A DNA stretch of 64,000 nt. Origin: Paraburkholderia kururiensis. GTDB taxonomy: Bacteria; Pseudomonadota; Gammaproteobacteria; Burkholderiales; Burkholderiaceae. Both the position numbers and the translations under genes were made by a program. The notes under the pieces are model-generated. The model did not search any database. It was not told the origin of the DNA and saw nothing but the letters and a program-made list of their open reading frames with translations. Below, piece after piece: positions 27,192 through 35,511 of the stretch (positions are counted from its first letter, which is position 1; each line of letters opens with the position of its first letter). The stretch lies in assembly GCF_034424375.1 (NCBI RefSeq), contig NZ_CP139965.1, forward strand, positions 5,270,001 to 5,334,000, written 5' to 3'.

Positions 27192-28388
27192 TTACAGGTG
27201 CGTACGCACGAGCGCCGCGAGTTTCGCCACGCCCTCGTCGATCTTCGCGGGCGGCACGGTAACGAACGACAGACGCAGCGTGTTGTGCTCGGGATGGTCC
27301 GCATAGAACGGTGCGCCCGGCACGAACGCCACGTTGTTCGCGACGGCCGCTTCGAGCAGCTTCATGCTGTCGATGTGCGCCGGCAGCGACACCCAGATGA
27401 ACATGCCGCCCTCGGGCCGGTTCCAGCTCACGCCTTCGGGCATGTAGCGTTCGAGCGCGGCCAGCATCGCGGCGCACTGGTCACGATACAGCGCGCGGAT
27501 GGTGGGCACGTGACGGTCGAGGAAGCCGTCTTTCACGACCTCGTGCACGATGCGCTGCGTGAAGCTGGGCGTGTGCAGATCCGTTGCCTGCTTGGCCTGC
27601 ACGAGCTTGAAGTGCAGTTCCTCGGGCGCGACGATGTAGCCCACGCGCAGGCCCGGCGCGAGCACCTTCGAAAACGAGCCGAGATGCACGATGTGCTCGG
27701 GCGCCATCGAAAGCAGCGTAGGCAGCGGCTCGCCCGCGTAGTCGAGCGCGCCGTAGGGATCGTCTTCCACCACGGGGAAGGGCGCATTCATGGCGAATTC
27801 GGCCAGCGCGCGGCGGCGTTCGAGCGACAGGCGCCGGCCCGTCGGATTCTGGAAATTCGGTTGCGCGTACAGCAGGCGCGCGCCCGCCGTGAGTTCGGAC
27901 GTGAGCCCGGCGGGAATCAGGCCGGCGTCGTCGGTCGGCACCTGGACGTAGCGCGGTTCGTAGAGCGAGAACGACTGGAGCGCGCCGAGGTAGGTAGGCG
28001 TTTCCACGAGCACCGGGCTCTGCGGGCAGATCAGCACTTTGCCGAGCAGATCGAGCGCCTGCTGCGAGCCCGTCGTGATGAGCACCTGCGTCGGGCGAAT
28101 CTGCACGCCGCCCACCGAGTAGCGCGCGGCCACCCACTCGCGCAGCGGCAGGTAGCCTTCGGTGGCGCTGTACTGGAGCGCGGCGGCGGGCGCATCGCGC
28201 AGAATGCGCTCCGAGGCTTCGCGCATCTGCGCTACCGGGAACGTGGCGGGCGAGGGCAGGCCGCCCGCGAACGAGATGACCTCGGGCCGTTCCGTGACCT
28301 TGAGGATTTCGCGAATCGCCGAGCTGGTGAGCTTGCGGGCGCGTTCGGACAGTTGCCACGCAGGGGCGCGAAGGTCGCTATGGTCCAT
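27192..28388 (-). CDS. PLP-dependent aminotransferase, class I/II (2-aminoadipate or aromatic type)
   Basis: A 398-aa fold-type I aminotransferase resembling LysN and the aminotransferase half of MocR proteins. Landmarks: FAGGLPSPATFP, YSATEGYLPLREWVA, TGSQQALDLLGK, YAQPNFQNPTGRRLS, VVEDDPYGALDY, and PLP Lys241 in GSFSKVLAPGLRVGY. It should transfer amino groups between an alpha-amino acid and a 2-oxo acid in the cytoplasm; substrate unknown. The start at 28388 follows GAGGAG; the longer frame to 28463 reads into the hairpin spacer. It heads the run with RidA (71 bases later) and PhzF. Confidence 0.92.
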   Translation of the reverse strand: MDHSDLRAPAWQLSERARKLTSSAIREILKVTERPEVISFAGGLPSPATFPVAQMREASERILRDAPAAALQYSATEGYLPLREWVAARYSVGGVQIRPTQVLITTGSQQALDLLGKVLICPQSPVLVETPTYLGALQSFSLYEPRYVQVPTDDAGLIPAGLTSELTAGARLLYAQPNFQNPTGRRLSLERRRALAEFAMNAPFPVVEDDPYGALDYAGEPLPTLLSMAPEHIVHLGSFSKVLAPGLRVGYIVAPEELHFKLVQAKQATDLHTPSFTQRIVHEVVKDGFLDRHVPTIRALYRDQCAAMLAALERYMPEGVSWNRPEGGMFIWVSLPAHIDSMKLLEAAVANNVAFVPGAPFYADHPEHNTLRLSFVTVPPAKIDEGVAKLAALVRTHL

Positions 28389-28438
28389 ATGTCTCCTCGT
28401 TCGGTGGGGGCGTGATTCTCGGTGTATGAATCGGGTTG

Positions 28439-28470
28439 CGCGGACGTGGGTATCAAGCCCCACGTCCGCG
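28439..28470. other. 12-bp hairpin between the EamA and aminotransferase genes
   Basis: A near-perfect dyad: arms 28439-28450 and 28459-28470, loop 28451-28458. Neither strand has a T run after it. It lies 30 bases past the EamA stop and 50 bases before the aminotransferase start, both leftward genes, so it may terminate the former, protect an mRNA end, or serve as an operator for the latter. Confidence 0.45.
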
Positions 28471-28499
28471 GGAAAGACTGCAATTATGACGCGAGTTCC

Positions 28500-29459
28500 T
28501 CAGGCGGCGCGGGCGGGCTTGAGCGCCGTGTGCACCGCGGCCCTGCGGCCGAGCACGACGGTGACGATCACGGCTGCCGCGTAAAGCCACGTCGAGGGTG
28601 CGACGGCCTCGCCGAAGAACAGCGCAGAAAACGCCATCGTGAAGAAAATCTGCAGCAGCTGCACCTGGCCGACGCGTGCAGTGCCGCCCATGGCGAGCCC
28701 CGCGTACCAGGCGAAGAAGCCGATGAATTGCGAGAAGAGCGTCACGTAGCCGAACGCGAGCCACGTTCTGAGCGCGACGGGTTCGGGATGCTGGAGATGA
28801 TGCTGCCACGCAAGCCACCCCACCGGCACGAGCAGGATGGGTGCACAGAGCACGAGCGCCCAGCAGATCACCTGCCAGCCGCCCATTTGCCGCGCGAGCC
28901 GCGCGCCTTCGGCGTAGCCCAGCGCGCCGATGCCCACGGCCACGAGCATCAGCAGATCGCCCGCGGCGGGCCGACCGCCGCCGGCTTGCAACGCGAAGGC
29001 GACGACGATCGCGCTGCCCGCCAACGCGCTGACCCAGAACGCCTTCGACGGCCGCTCGTGCGAGAGCCAGGCGGCATAGAGCGCGACGCAAAGCGGCTGG
29101 AGGCCGCCCACCACGGCGCCGTGCGAGGCGGGTACGGTCTTCATCGCCCATGCCGAGAACACGGGAAACGCCACGATCACGCCCAGCGCGACGAGCGCGA
29201 GGCCCTTCACCTGCGGCCACGTTGGCAGGCGTTCGCGCCGCCATGCGAGCAGCACGCCGGCCGGCACGGCGGCGACGAGCGCCCGGCCCAGCCCGTTGAG
29301 CAGCGGATGAAACTGCTCGACGACGATGTGCGTCATCGGCAGCGTGAGGCTGAAGATCACGACGCCCACAAGCCCGAGCAGCATGCCCTGGGATTCGCGC
29401 GCGTGGCCCGCCTTTATCGTGGCCGGGCCTGAGCCGGAACTCGCTTCGCGTGCGTTCAT
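28500..29459 (-). CDS. EamA/DMT-family transporter
   Basis: A 319-aa protein with ten hydrophobic helices in two EamA repeats, typical of drug/metabolite transporters and often amino acid or metabolite exporters. Segments include MLLGLVGVVIFSLTLPMTHI at the start, PLCVALYAAWL, WVSALAGSAIVVAFAL, and the second repeat from LLMLVAVGIGALGYAEGA to the C-terminus. The start codon overlaps the stop of the VOC gene (ATGA), so the two are translationally coupled. A regulator of MocR type is divergent from this pair. Confidence 0.9.
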   Translation of the reverse strand: MNAREASSGSGPATIKAGHARESQGMLLGLVGVVIFSLTLPMTHIVVEQFHPLLNGLGRALVAAVPAGVLLAWRRERLPTWPQVKGLALVALGVIVAFPVFSAWAMKTVPASHGAVVGGLQPLCVALYAAWLSHERPSKAFWVSALAGSAIVVAFALQAGGGRPAAGDLLMLVAVGIGALGYAEGARLARQMGGWQVICWALVLCAPILLVPVGWLAWQHHLQHPEPVALRTWLAFGYVTLFSQFIGFFAWYAGLAMGGTARVGQVQLLQIFFTMAFSALFFGEAVAPSTWLYAAAVIVTVVLGRRAAVHTALKPARAA

Positions 29460-30163
29460 CGCGTCGCTCCGCCCAGCGTGCGCAAACCGTCGCGTGTTTC
29501 GAATTCGGCGGCGAGCGACGGCAGCGCGTCTTCGGCACACTCGTTCAGCTCGATCAGATGCGCGGCGCCGAGCCATTCCAGTTGCTCGCGCAGCGCCGCG
29601 ACCTGCGTGGGCGGACAAAAGCCCTTCAGCGAGCGCAGCGCGATACCGGTTTCGGGCAACACCGTCGTGGGATGCTGCGGCGTGTCCCACTGGATCAGCG
29701 AGGGCACGATGCCGTCGCCCGCGCCGTGCCAGGCGGGGAAGGCGCCGTCCGCGGGAACGGTGAGTGTCCAGCTGAAGTTGCCGCGCGTCATGGGCACGAC
29801 GGGCGCGATGCGCTCCGGGTACTGCGCCTGCCACAGGGCGAGATTGCGCGGCCGCTCGACGCGCGCCACCCAATGCGACAGGTACGGACCGTTTTCGAGG
29901 CGCGCGTGCGTGAGCGGGTCGTCGAGCGCGAAGAGCCGGGGACGGGTGCCGGCTGCCGGGGCCACCGCGTCCGGGTCGATCGCGATCACTTCGAGGTACA
30001 CGCCGCCCCAGAGGTTCACGAGGCGGTTGTGCGTGCGCATCAGCGGATGCGCGCCGCCGCCGGTCGGTTCCACGCCCAGCGTGTCGGCGACATGGCGGGC
30101 GCCCTCTTCGAGGGTGCGGGCGGTGATGACGAGGTGGTCGAGACTGAGCTTCGGTGCGGTCAT
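29456..30163 (-). CDS. VOC-superfamily (glyoxalase-like) protein
   Basis: A 235-aa protein starting SLDHLVITARTLEEGARHV, a hallmark of the glyoxalase-like domain 3 group, with the LVNLWGGVYLEVIAIDPDA strand and a second half containing SLIQWDTPQHP. Members are metal-dependent dioxygenases, isomerases or lyases; the reaction here is unknown. It overlaps the EamA transporter gene by 4 bases. The start at 30163 has only a weak ribosome-binding site but lies directly next to the shared regulatory gap with the MocR gene. Confidence 0.85.
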   Translation of the reverse strand: MTAPKLSLDHLVITARTLEEGARHVADTLGVEPTGGGAHPLMRTHNRLVNLWGGVYLEVIAIDPDAVAPAAGTRPRLFALDDPLTHARLENGPYLSHWVARVERPRNLALWQAQYPERIAPVVPMTRGNFSWTLTVPADGAFPAWHGAGDGIVPSLIQWDTPQHPTTVLPETGIALRSLKGFCPPTQVAALREQLEWLGAAHLIELNECAEDALPSLAAEFETRDGLRTLGGATR

Positions 30164-30215
30164 GAGCGTTCGGAAGGCAAAAGGACGCCAGGGTAAGCAG
30201 CGTGTCCGGTCGAAT

Positions 30216-30271
30216 GTAACGGTTCTGACCTGCACAGTAACGGTACAATCGGCCGGGTAATGTTCGGTACA
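30216..30271. promoter_or_regulatory. direct repeats in the MocR/VOC divergent promoter
   Basis: The gap between the VOC gene and the MocR gene has three copies of a CGGTNC core: CGGTTCTG at 30220, CGGTACAA at 30241 and CGGTACAG at 30265, with GTAACGGT repeated at 30216 and 30237. Spacings of 21 and 24 bases put them on one DNA face or nearly so. MocR regulators bind direct repeats in divergent promoters. A -10-like TACAAT (30244-30249) lies inside the repeats, as expected for regulated transcription of the regulator. Confidence 0.6.
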
Positions 30272-30283
30272 GTTGGAGCCGCC

Positions 30284-31768
30284 ATGTCCGTCCCGCTCGA
30301 CCAGATTCCCGCGCCGCACGACGCGGCCACGCTCACGCTCGTCGACCAGCTCGTGCAGTGGGGCCGCCGCCGCATCGAGGAACGCGTGTTCCGGCCGGGC
30401 ATGCGCATGCCTTCCATCCGCAAGCTGGCGCTCGACAAGGGCGTTTCGCGCTTCACCGTGGTGGAAGCATACGAGCGGCTCGTCGCCCAGGGCTATCTGG
30501 ATTCGCGGCGCGGCTCGGGGTTCTACGTGCGCGAACGGCTCATCGCGCCGGTGGCGGGCGAACGCCGCGCCGCGGGCGGCGGAGCCGCGAACGCGGCGAA
30601 CGTAATGGATGCCGGCCCCGCGCCGAGCACCATCGATGTGGTTTGGCTCCTGCGTAACATGCTGCACACCTCGACGCGGCCCGAGAAGGGGCCGGGTCTC
30701 GGCTACCTGCCCAACCGCTGGCTGAACGGCGAACTGATTGCGGGCGCGCTGCGTTCGCTCGGCCGTCAGAGCGGCGGCCAGCTGCTCGGTTTCGGCACGC
30801 CGCAAGGCTTTCTGCCGCTGCGCCAGCAGTTGCAGACGCGGCTCGAGGAACTGGAGATCGGCGCGTCGCCGGAACAGATCGTGCTGGTCTCCGGCATTAC
30901 CCAGGCCATCGATCTGCTCGCGCGCCTCTACGTGCAGCCCGGCGACACGGTTGTGGTGGGCGACCCGGCGTGGTTCCAGATGTTCGGCCGCTTCGTTTCG
31001 CAAGGCGCGCGGCTGGTCGGCATGCCGTACACGCCGGAAGGGCCGGACCTCGACGCGCTCGAAACGCTGGTGCAGACCTGGCGGCCGCGCATGCTCGTCG
31101 TGAATTCGGTGCTGCAGAACCCCACGGGCACGTCGCTTACCGCGGCGCAGGCGTTCCGCATTCTGCGTCTGGCCGAAGAGTACGACTTCATCGTGGTGGA
31201 AGACGACATCTACGGCGACCTGTGCCCGCCGGGCTATCCGGCCACGCGGCTCGCCAGTCTCGACCAGTTGCGGCGCGTGATTTACCTCGGCAGCTATTCG
31301 AAGACGCTCGCGGCAAATCTGCGCGTGGGTTTCGTCGCCGCCGCGCTGCCGGTGACGAGAGCCGTGACCGACCAGAAGATGCTGGTGGGCATGACGACGC
31401 CCGAACTGAACGAGCGCGTGCTGTACAAAGTGCTGACCGAAGGGCACTACCGGCGCCACGTGGAGCGCCTGCGTGCGCGGCTGGACGGCGTGCGCGACAA
31501 GGCCGCCCGGATGCTCGAGAAGACCGGACTGCGGCTCTTCTCGGCGCCGGGCGCGGGCATGTTCCTGTGGGCCGACACCGGCGTGGATTCCGACGCGCTC
31601 GCCGCGGCCGGGCACGAGGCCGGCTTCCTGTTCACGCCGGGCAGCCTGTTCTCGCCGAACCAGTCGCCCTCCACCTGGATGCGCTTCAACGTCGCCAATT
31701 GCGGCGACCCGGCGTTGCCCGCATTCCTCAATCGCTATCTGGAAAGCGTGGTGCGCCGGGCCTCTTGA
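30284..31768 (+). CDS. MocR-type transcriptional regulator (GntR domain fused to aminotransferase)
   Basis: A 494-aa fusion: an N-terminal GntR winged helix (about 18-85: VFRPGMRMPSIRKLALDKGVSR, YLDSRRGSGFYV) and a C-terminal fold-type I aminotransferase domain with GITQAIDLLARL, VNSVLQNPTGTSL, VVEDDIYGDL and PLP Lys340 in GSYSKTLAANLRVGF. Such proteins sense amino acids or vitamins through bound PLP. The start at 30284 has TTGGAG. It is divergent from VOC-EamA, the likely targets along with itself. Confidence 0.94.
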   Translation: MSVPLDQIPAPHDAATLTLVDQLVQWGRRRIEERVFRPGMRMPSIRKLALDKGVSRFTVVEAYERLVAQGYLDSRRGSGFYVRERLIAPVAGERRAAGGGAANAANVMDAGPAPSTIDVVWLLRNMLHTSTRPEKGPGLGYLPNRWLNGELIAGALRSLGRQSGGQLLGFGTPQGFLPLRQQLQTRLEELEIGASPEQIVLVSGITQAIDLLARLYVQPGDTVVVGDPAWFQMFGRFVSQGARLVGMPYTPEGPDLDALETLVQTWRPRMLVVNSVLQNPTGTSLTAAQAFRILRLAEEYDFIVVEDDIYGDLCPPGYPATRLASLDQLRRVIYLGSYSKTLAANLRVGFVAAALPVTRAVTDQKMLVGMTTPELNERVLYKVLTEGHYRRHVERLRARLDGVRDKAARMLEKTGLRLFSAPGAGMFLWADTGVDSDALAAAGHEAGFLFTPGSLFSPNQSPSTWMRFNVANCGDPALPAFLNRYLESVVRRAS

Positions 31769-31792
31769 AAAGAGCGGGCGCCGGCCCCATTT
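31764..31792 (+). promoter_or_regulatory. sigma-32 heat-shock promoter of htpG
   Basis: CTTGAAA (31764-31770), 14 bases, then CCCCATTT (31785-31792): a near-exact match to the RpoH consensus CTTGAAA-N(11-16)-CCCCATNT. The -35 overlaps the stop codon of the upstream regulator. Transcription would begin about 50 bases before the htpG ATG. Confidence 0.9.
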
Positions 31793-31849
31793 CGGCGCTC
31801 GCGTGATCAACGACACTGGCTCAACCAGCAACCGAAGGGAAATTCGACC

Positions 31850-33748
31850 ATGGCACAAGAAACCATGAGCTTTCAGGCAGAAGTGAAGCAGCTTCTGCAA
31901 CTGATGATCCATTCGCTGTACAGCAACAAGGAGATCTTTCTTCGCGAGCTGATCTCGAACGCTTCGGACGCGGCGGACAAGCTGCGCTTCGAAGCCATCG
32001 CCGACAGCGCGCTTTACGAAGACGATCCGAACCTGCGCATCCGCGTCTCGTACGACAAGGCGGCGCGCACCGTCACCATCGACGACAACGGCATCGGCAT
32101 GAGCCGCGACGAGGCGATCTCGCACCTCGGCACCATCGCGCGCTCGGGCACCAAGGAATTCTTCAGCAAGCTCTCGGGCGACCAGCAGAAAGACGCGGCG
32201 CTGATCGGCCAGTTCGGCGTGGGCTTCTATTCGGGCTTCATCGTGGCCGACCGCATCACCGTGGAAACGCGCCGCGCCGGTCTGCCGGCTTCCGAAGGCG
32301 TGCGCTGGGAAAGCGCGGGTGAGGGCGACTTCGCGGTGGAGACCATCGAGCGCAAGCCACGCGGCACGACCATCACGCTGCATCTGCGCGAAGGCGAGGA
32401 CGACCTGCTCTCCACCTTCAAGCTCAAGTCGATCATCCAGAAATACTCGGATCACGTCGCGCTGCCCATCCTCATGAAGAAGGAGGAATGGGACGCCGAA
32501 AAGAGCGAGATGGTCACGAAGGACGAAGACGAAACGGTCAACCAGGCAAGCGCGCTGTGGACCCGTCCGAAGAGCGAGATCACCGACGAGCAGTACACGC
32601 AGTTCTATCAGCACCTCTCGCACGACCATCAGGACCCGCTCACGTGGACGCACAACCGCGTGGAAGGCCGCAGCGAATACACGCAGCTGCTCTACGTGCC
32701 CGCGCATGCGCCGTTCGATCTCTGGAACCGCGACCATCGCGGCGGCCTGAAGCTCTACGTGAAGCGCGTGTTCATCATGGACGACGCCGAGCAACTGCTG
32801 CCGGCCTACCTGCGCTTCGTGAAGGGCGTGGTGGATTCGAGCGACCTGCCGCTCAACGTGTCGCGCGAAATTCTCCAGGAAAGCCGCGACGTGAAGGCGA
32901 TTCGCGAAGGCGTCACGAAGCGCGCGCTGTCCATGCTCGAAGAACTGGCGAACGCCGAGACCGATGAAGGCAAGGCGAAGTACGCCACCTTCTGGAAGGA
33001 GTTCGGCCAGGTGCTGAAGGAAGGCATCGGCGAAGACTTCGCGAACCGCGAGCGCATCGCGAAGCTCGCGCGCTTCGCTTCGACGCACAACGATTCGGCC
33101 GAGCAGAACGTGTCGCTGGCCGACTACGTGGCACGCATGAAGCCCGAGCAGACGAAGATCTACTACGTCACCGCGGACACGTGGCAGGCCGCAAAGAGCA
33201 GCCCGCACCTCGAGGTGTTCCGCAAGAAGGGCATCGAAGTACTGCTGCTCACCGACCGCGTGGACGAATGGATGCTCTCGTTCCTCACCGAGTTCGACGG
33301 CAAGCCGCTGCAAAGCGTGGCGCGCGGCGACCTCGACCTGGGCGCGCTCGACGACGAGGAAAAGAAGCAGCAGGAGAAGGTTTCCGACGAACTCAAGCCG
33401 CTCGTCGAGAAGATGAAAGAGGCGCTCAAGGACAAGGCCAAGGACGTGCGCCTCACGTTCCGCCTGACCGATTCGCCGTCGTGCCTCGTGGCCGACGAGG
33501 GCGAGATGAGCGGCTACCTGCAGCGCATGCTGAAGGCGGCGGGCCAGCAGGCGCCCATGTTCCATCCCATCCTCGAAGTGAACCCGGAGCATGCGCTCGT
33601 GAAGGCGCTGCGCACCGACAGCGCGGACTTCGACGACTGGTGCCATCTGCTCTTCGATCAGGCGCTGCTCGCCGAGGGCGGCGCGCTGGACGATCCGGCG
33701 GCCTTCGTGAAGCGCACGAATGCGCTGTTGATCGCGCGGGCGGGGTAA
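31850..33748 (+). CDS. htpG: Hsp90 chaperone HtpG
   Basis: Cytoplasmic ATP-dependent chaperone that remodels client proteins in heat and oxidative stress. The 632-aa protein has the GHKL ATPase domain (SNKEIFLRELISNASDA with the catalytic Glu and Asn, DNGIGMSRDEA, GQFGVGFYSGFIVAD), the middle domain with LPLNVSREILQESRD, and the C-terminal dimer domain ending near LLFDQALLAEGGAL, without the eukaryotic MEEVD tail. Length is normal. A heat-shock promoter lies just upstream. Confidence 0.98.
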   Translation: MAQETMSFQAEVKQLLQLMIHSLYSNKEIFLRELISNASDAADKLRFEAIADSALYEDDPNLRIRVSYDKAARTVTIDDNGIGMSRDEAISHLGTIARSGTKEFFSKLSGDQQKDAALIGQFGVGFYSGFIVADRITVETRRAGLPASEGVRWESAGEGDFAVETIERKPRGTTITLHLREGEDDLLSTFKLKSIIQKYSDHVALPILMKKEEWDAEKSEMVTKDEDETVNQASALWTRPKSEITDEQYTQFYQHLSHDHQDPLTWTHNRVEGRSEYTQLLYVPAHAPFDLWNRDHRGGLKLYVKRVFIMDDAEQLLPAYLRFVKGVVDSSDLPLNVSREILQESRDVKAIREGVTKRALSMLEELANAETDEGKAKYATFWKEFGQVLKEGIGEDFANRERIAKLARFASTHNDSAEQNVSLADYVARMKPEQTKIYYVTADTWQAAKSSPHLEVFRKKGIEVLLLTDRVDEWMLSFLTEFDGKPLQSVARGDLDLGALDDEEKKQQEKVSDELKPLVEKMKEALKDKAKDVRLTFRLTDSPSCLVADEGEMSGYLQRMLKAAGQQAPMFHPILEVNPEHALVKALRTDSADFDDWCHLLFDQALLAEGGALDDPAAFVKRTNALLIARAG

Positions 33749-33830
33749 CGGGCAGCAGGGCAGCAGGGGCCGTTGAGCGGCGGGCCGCTGTCGGGCGGCT
33801 CGCCGTCGCCGGTGCGGCCCCCGTCCTATA

Positions 33831-34583
33831 ATGCCCGCCATGGTTATCCGTTTCGATGCTGCCGACGCGCACTGGCGCGTCGCGCCCATGCCCGGCTTCA
33901 CATCCCATCAGAAAGATTGGCTCACGCGCGGTGGCTCGCTCACCGCGCATCTGCGCACGCTCGGGCCGGTCGCGGTGCGCGTGACGCGCGAGGCCGTGGC
34001 GTTGCCGTGGGCCGACGAGCATGGTCCGCTGGGGCTCGCGCCGCGTGCGCCCGTGTGGGTGCGCGAGGTCGTGCTGGCCGTGGACGGTGTGCCGTTCGTC
34101 GCGGCACACAGCGTTGCACCGCTCGCAGCGAGCATCGGCGTGTGGCAGGCCATGCGGCGGCTGCGCACGCGGCCGCTCGCCGAACTGCTCTACAGCGACA
34201 GCAGCGTGGCGCGCTCGGCGCTCGTGAGCCGGCGCGTGAATGCGCGGCATCCGCTCTATCGGCTGGCTGCGGCGCTGGGCGGCGAAGAGAAGCGGCCGCA
34301 CGCGCTGGTGGCACGGCGCTCCGTCTTCACGCGATACGGCGCGCCGCTCATGGTGACCGAATGCATGCTGCCGGCGCTGTGGGCGCACCTCGATGCGATG
34401 ACGGCCGCTGTCTCGCGCGGCGCGCATTCGTTGCGCGGGCGTGGTCCGCTCGATCATGTCGCTTCGCGCGCGCATACGGCACATGGATGGCATGCGGCTG
34501 ATGTACGGCCCGCGAGCAATGAAGGCGTCGCGCAGAGGCGTCGCGGCGCGATGGAGGCGCCGCTTGGGCGCCCGCGCTCTTGA
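33831..34583 (+). CDS. ubiC: chorismate lyase UbiC, extended C-terminus
   Basis: Converts chorismate to 4-hydroxybenzoate and pyruvate, the first committed step of ubiquinone synthesis. Family landmarks: VWVREVVLAVDGVPFVAAHSV (catalytic Arg region), RTRPLAELLYSD, HALVARRSVFTRYGAPLMVTECMLPAL with the late Glu. Typical UbiC is about 165-200 aa; here about 50 extra residues (SRGAHSLRGRGP onward, rich in Arg, His and Ala) follow the enzyme core and do not look conserved. ATGs at 33831 and 33840 are both possible starts. ubiA is not adjacent. Confidence 0.85.
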   Translation: MPAMVIRFDAADAHWRVAPMPGFTSHQKDWLTRGGSLTAHLRTLGPVAVRVTREAVALPWADEHGPLGLAPRAPVWVREVVLAVDGVPFVAAHSVAPLAASIGVWQAMRRLRTRPLAELLYSDSSVARSALVSRRVNARHPLYRLAAALGGEEKRPHALVARRSVFTRYGAPLMVTECMLPALWAHLDAMTAAVSRGAHSLRGRGPLDHVASRAHTAHGWHAADVRPASNEGVAQRRRGAMEAPLGRPRS

Positions 34584-34597
34584 GAGCGTCCGATCCT

Positions 34598-35095
34598 ATG
34601 TCACTGAAACGCTGCTTTGCGCCCGTCGTGGACAGCAATACGCGGCTCCTGATACTCGGCAGCCTGCCCGGCGAGATGTCGCTCGCGCAAGGGCAGTACT
34701 ACGCGCACAAGCAGAATCGGTTTTGGCACCTGATCGGCGATGTGATTGGGGAGCCGCTGCCCGGCATGGACTATGAGGCGCGGCTGCAGGCACTCCTCGA
34801 TCATCGCGTCGGGCTTTGGGATGTGATCGCGAAAGCGCGGCGAGAGGGCAGCCTGGACAGCCGGATTCGCGACCATGCGACGAACGATCTTGCCGCGCTC
34901 GTGGCCGGTCTGCCGAATCTTGTCGCTGTCGCGTTCAACGGCGGCACGGCCGCAAAGATCGGTATGCAGGCGCTGGCGGAGAGCCGCCTGTCGCTCGATC
35001 TCGTCAGGCTTCCCTCAAGCAGCCCCGCTTATGCAGCCGTTCCCTACGCCGAGAAGTTGAAGGCGTGGGAGGCGTTGCGGACGTGGTTGGAGTAA
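34598..35095 (+). CDS. DNA-deoxyinosine glycosylase (family 6 UDG-like)
   Basis: A 165-aa protein of the uracil-DNA-glycosylase superfamily, group 6, which excises hypoxanthine from DNA. It shows the motif-1 block LLILGSLPGEMSLAQGQYYA, the following NRFWHLIGDVIG, VGLWDVIAKARREGSLDS, and the motif-2 region with LPSSSPAYAAV. It begins 14 bases after ubiC and is likely read with it. ATG 34598 has a weak purine stretch upstream. Confidence 0.88.
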   Translation: MSLKRCFAPVVDSNTRLLILGSLPGEMSLAQGQYYAHKQNRFWHLIGDVIGEPLPGMDYEARLQALLDHRVGLWDVIAKARREGSLDSRIRDHATNDLAALVAGLPNLVAVAFNGGTAAKIGMQALAESRLSLDLVRLPSSSPAYAAVPYAEKLKAWEALRTWLE

Positions 35096-35214
35096 GCGCG
35101 TCGCCAGGCTGATGTGGCGGGACGGCCTGCACACGCGCTGTTCCTCAGTCGCTTGCCTGCCTTGGCGCATCTTGCGCATGTTCGACGACACGCCTTTGAC
35201 TATTCTTCGTGTGG

Positions 35215-35511
35215 CTAATCGTGGGCTGCGGGTGATTTCGTGCTGGGCGTCGCGAGCGTGTTGTTGCCCCCGAACGACGGTAACGCCGTGCCGGTGTTCG
35301 TACTGTTGCGCTGGCTCGGCGTCGGCGAGCCGCTACCGCTTTCCGAGTTGGTGTCGCTCGGCGTGCCGTAACCGCTCTTTGTATCGGCCGGCGACTTTGT
35401 GGTCGGTGTCGCCAGTGTGTTGTTGCCTTGTGCATAAGCACCACCCGACAGCATGAGTGCAATAACGGATGCAATACCGGCTGCGATCAGTGTGCTGTTT
35501 GCCTTGTTCAT
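35215..35511 (-). CDS. small exported Ser/Thr/Gly-rich repeat protein
   Basis: A 98-aa protein. A clear signal peptide (residues 1-27, hydrophobic AAGIASVIALMLSGGAYA, then Q) is followed by about 70 residues low in complexity, rich in Ser, Thr, Asn, Gly and Pro, with no Cys. A 14-residue unit (GNNTLATPTTKSPA) occurs right after the signal and again near the C-terminus with one change. ATG follows GAGAGGAG. Function unknown; secreted or periplasmic and probably unstructured. Confidence 0.7.
   Translation of the reverse strand: MNKANSTLIAAGIASVIALMLSGGAYAQGNNTLATPTTKSPADTKSGYGTPSDTNSESGSGSPTPSQRNSTNTGTALPSFGGNNTLATPSTKSPAAHD
35227..35427 (-). repeat. duplicated 14-codon unit inside the small exported protein
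   Basis: Codons for residues 29-42 (35386-35427) and 82-95 (35227-35268) encode the same peptide except one Thr/Ser change. The DNA copies differ at several positions, so the duplication is not very recent. Confidence 0.75.

Noticed and set aside
25462..27306. Rightward open frame over phzF-like and ridA-like genes
   Set aside because: It reads the complement of two clear genes; no family match.
29456..33901. Very long leftward open frame across the MocR and htpG genes
   Set aside because: Only its last part (29456-30163, VOC protein) has family likeness. The rest is the antisense of high-GC genes with Arg/His/Val-rich composition.
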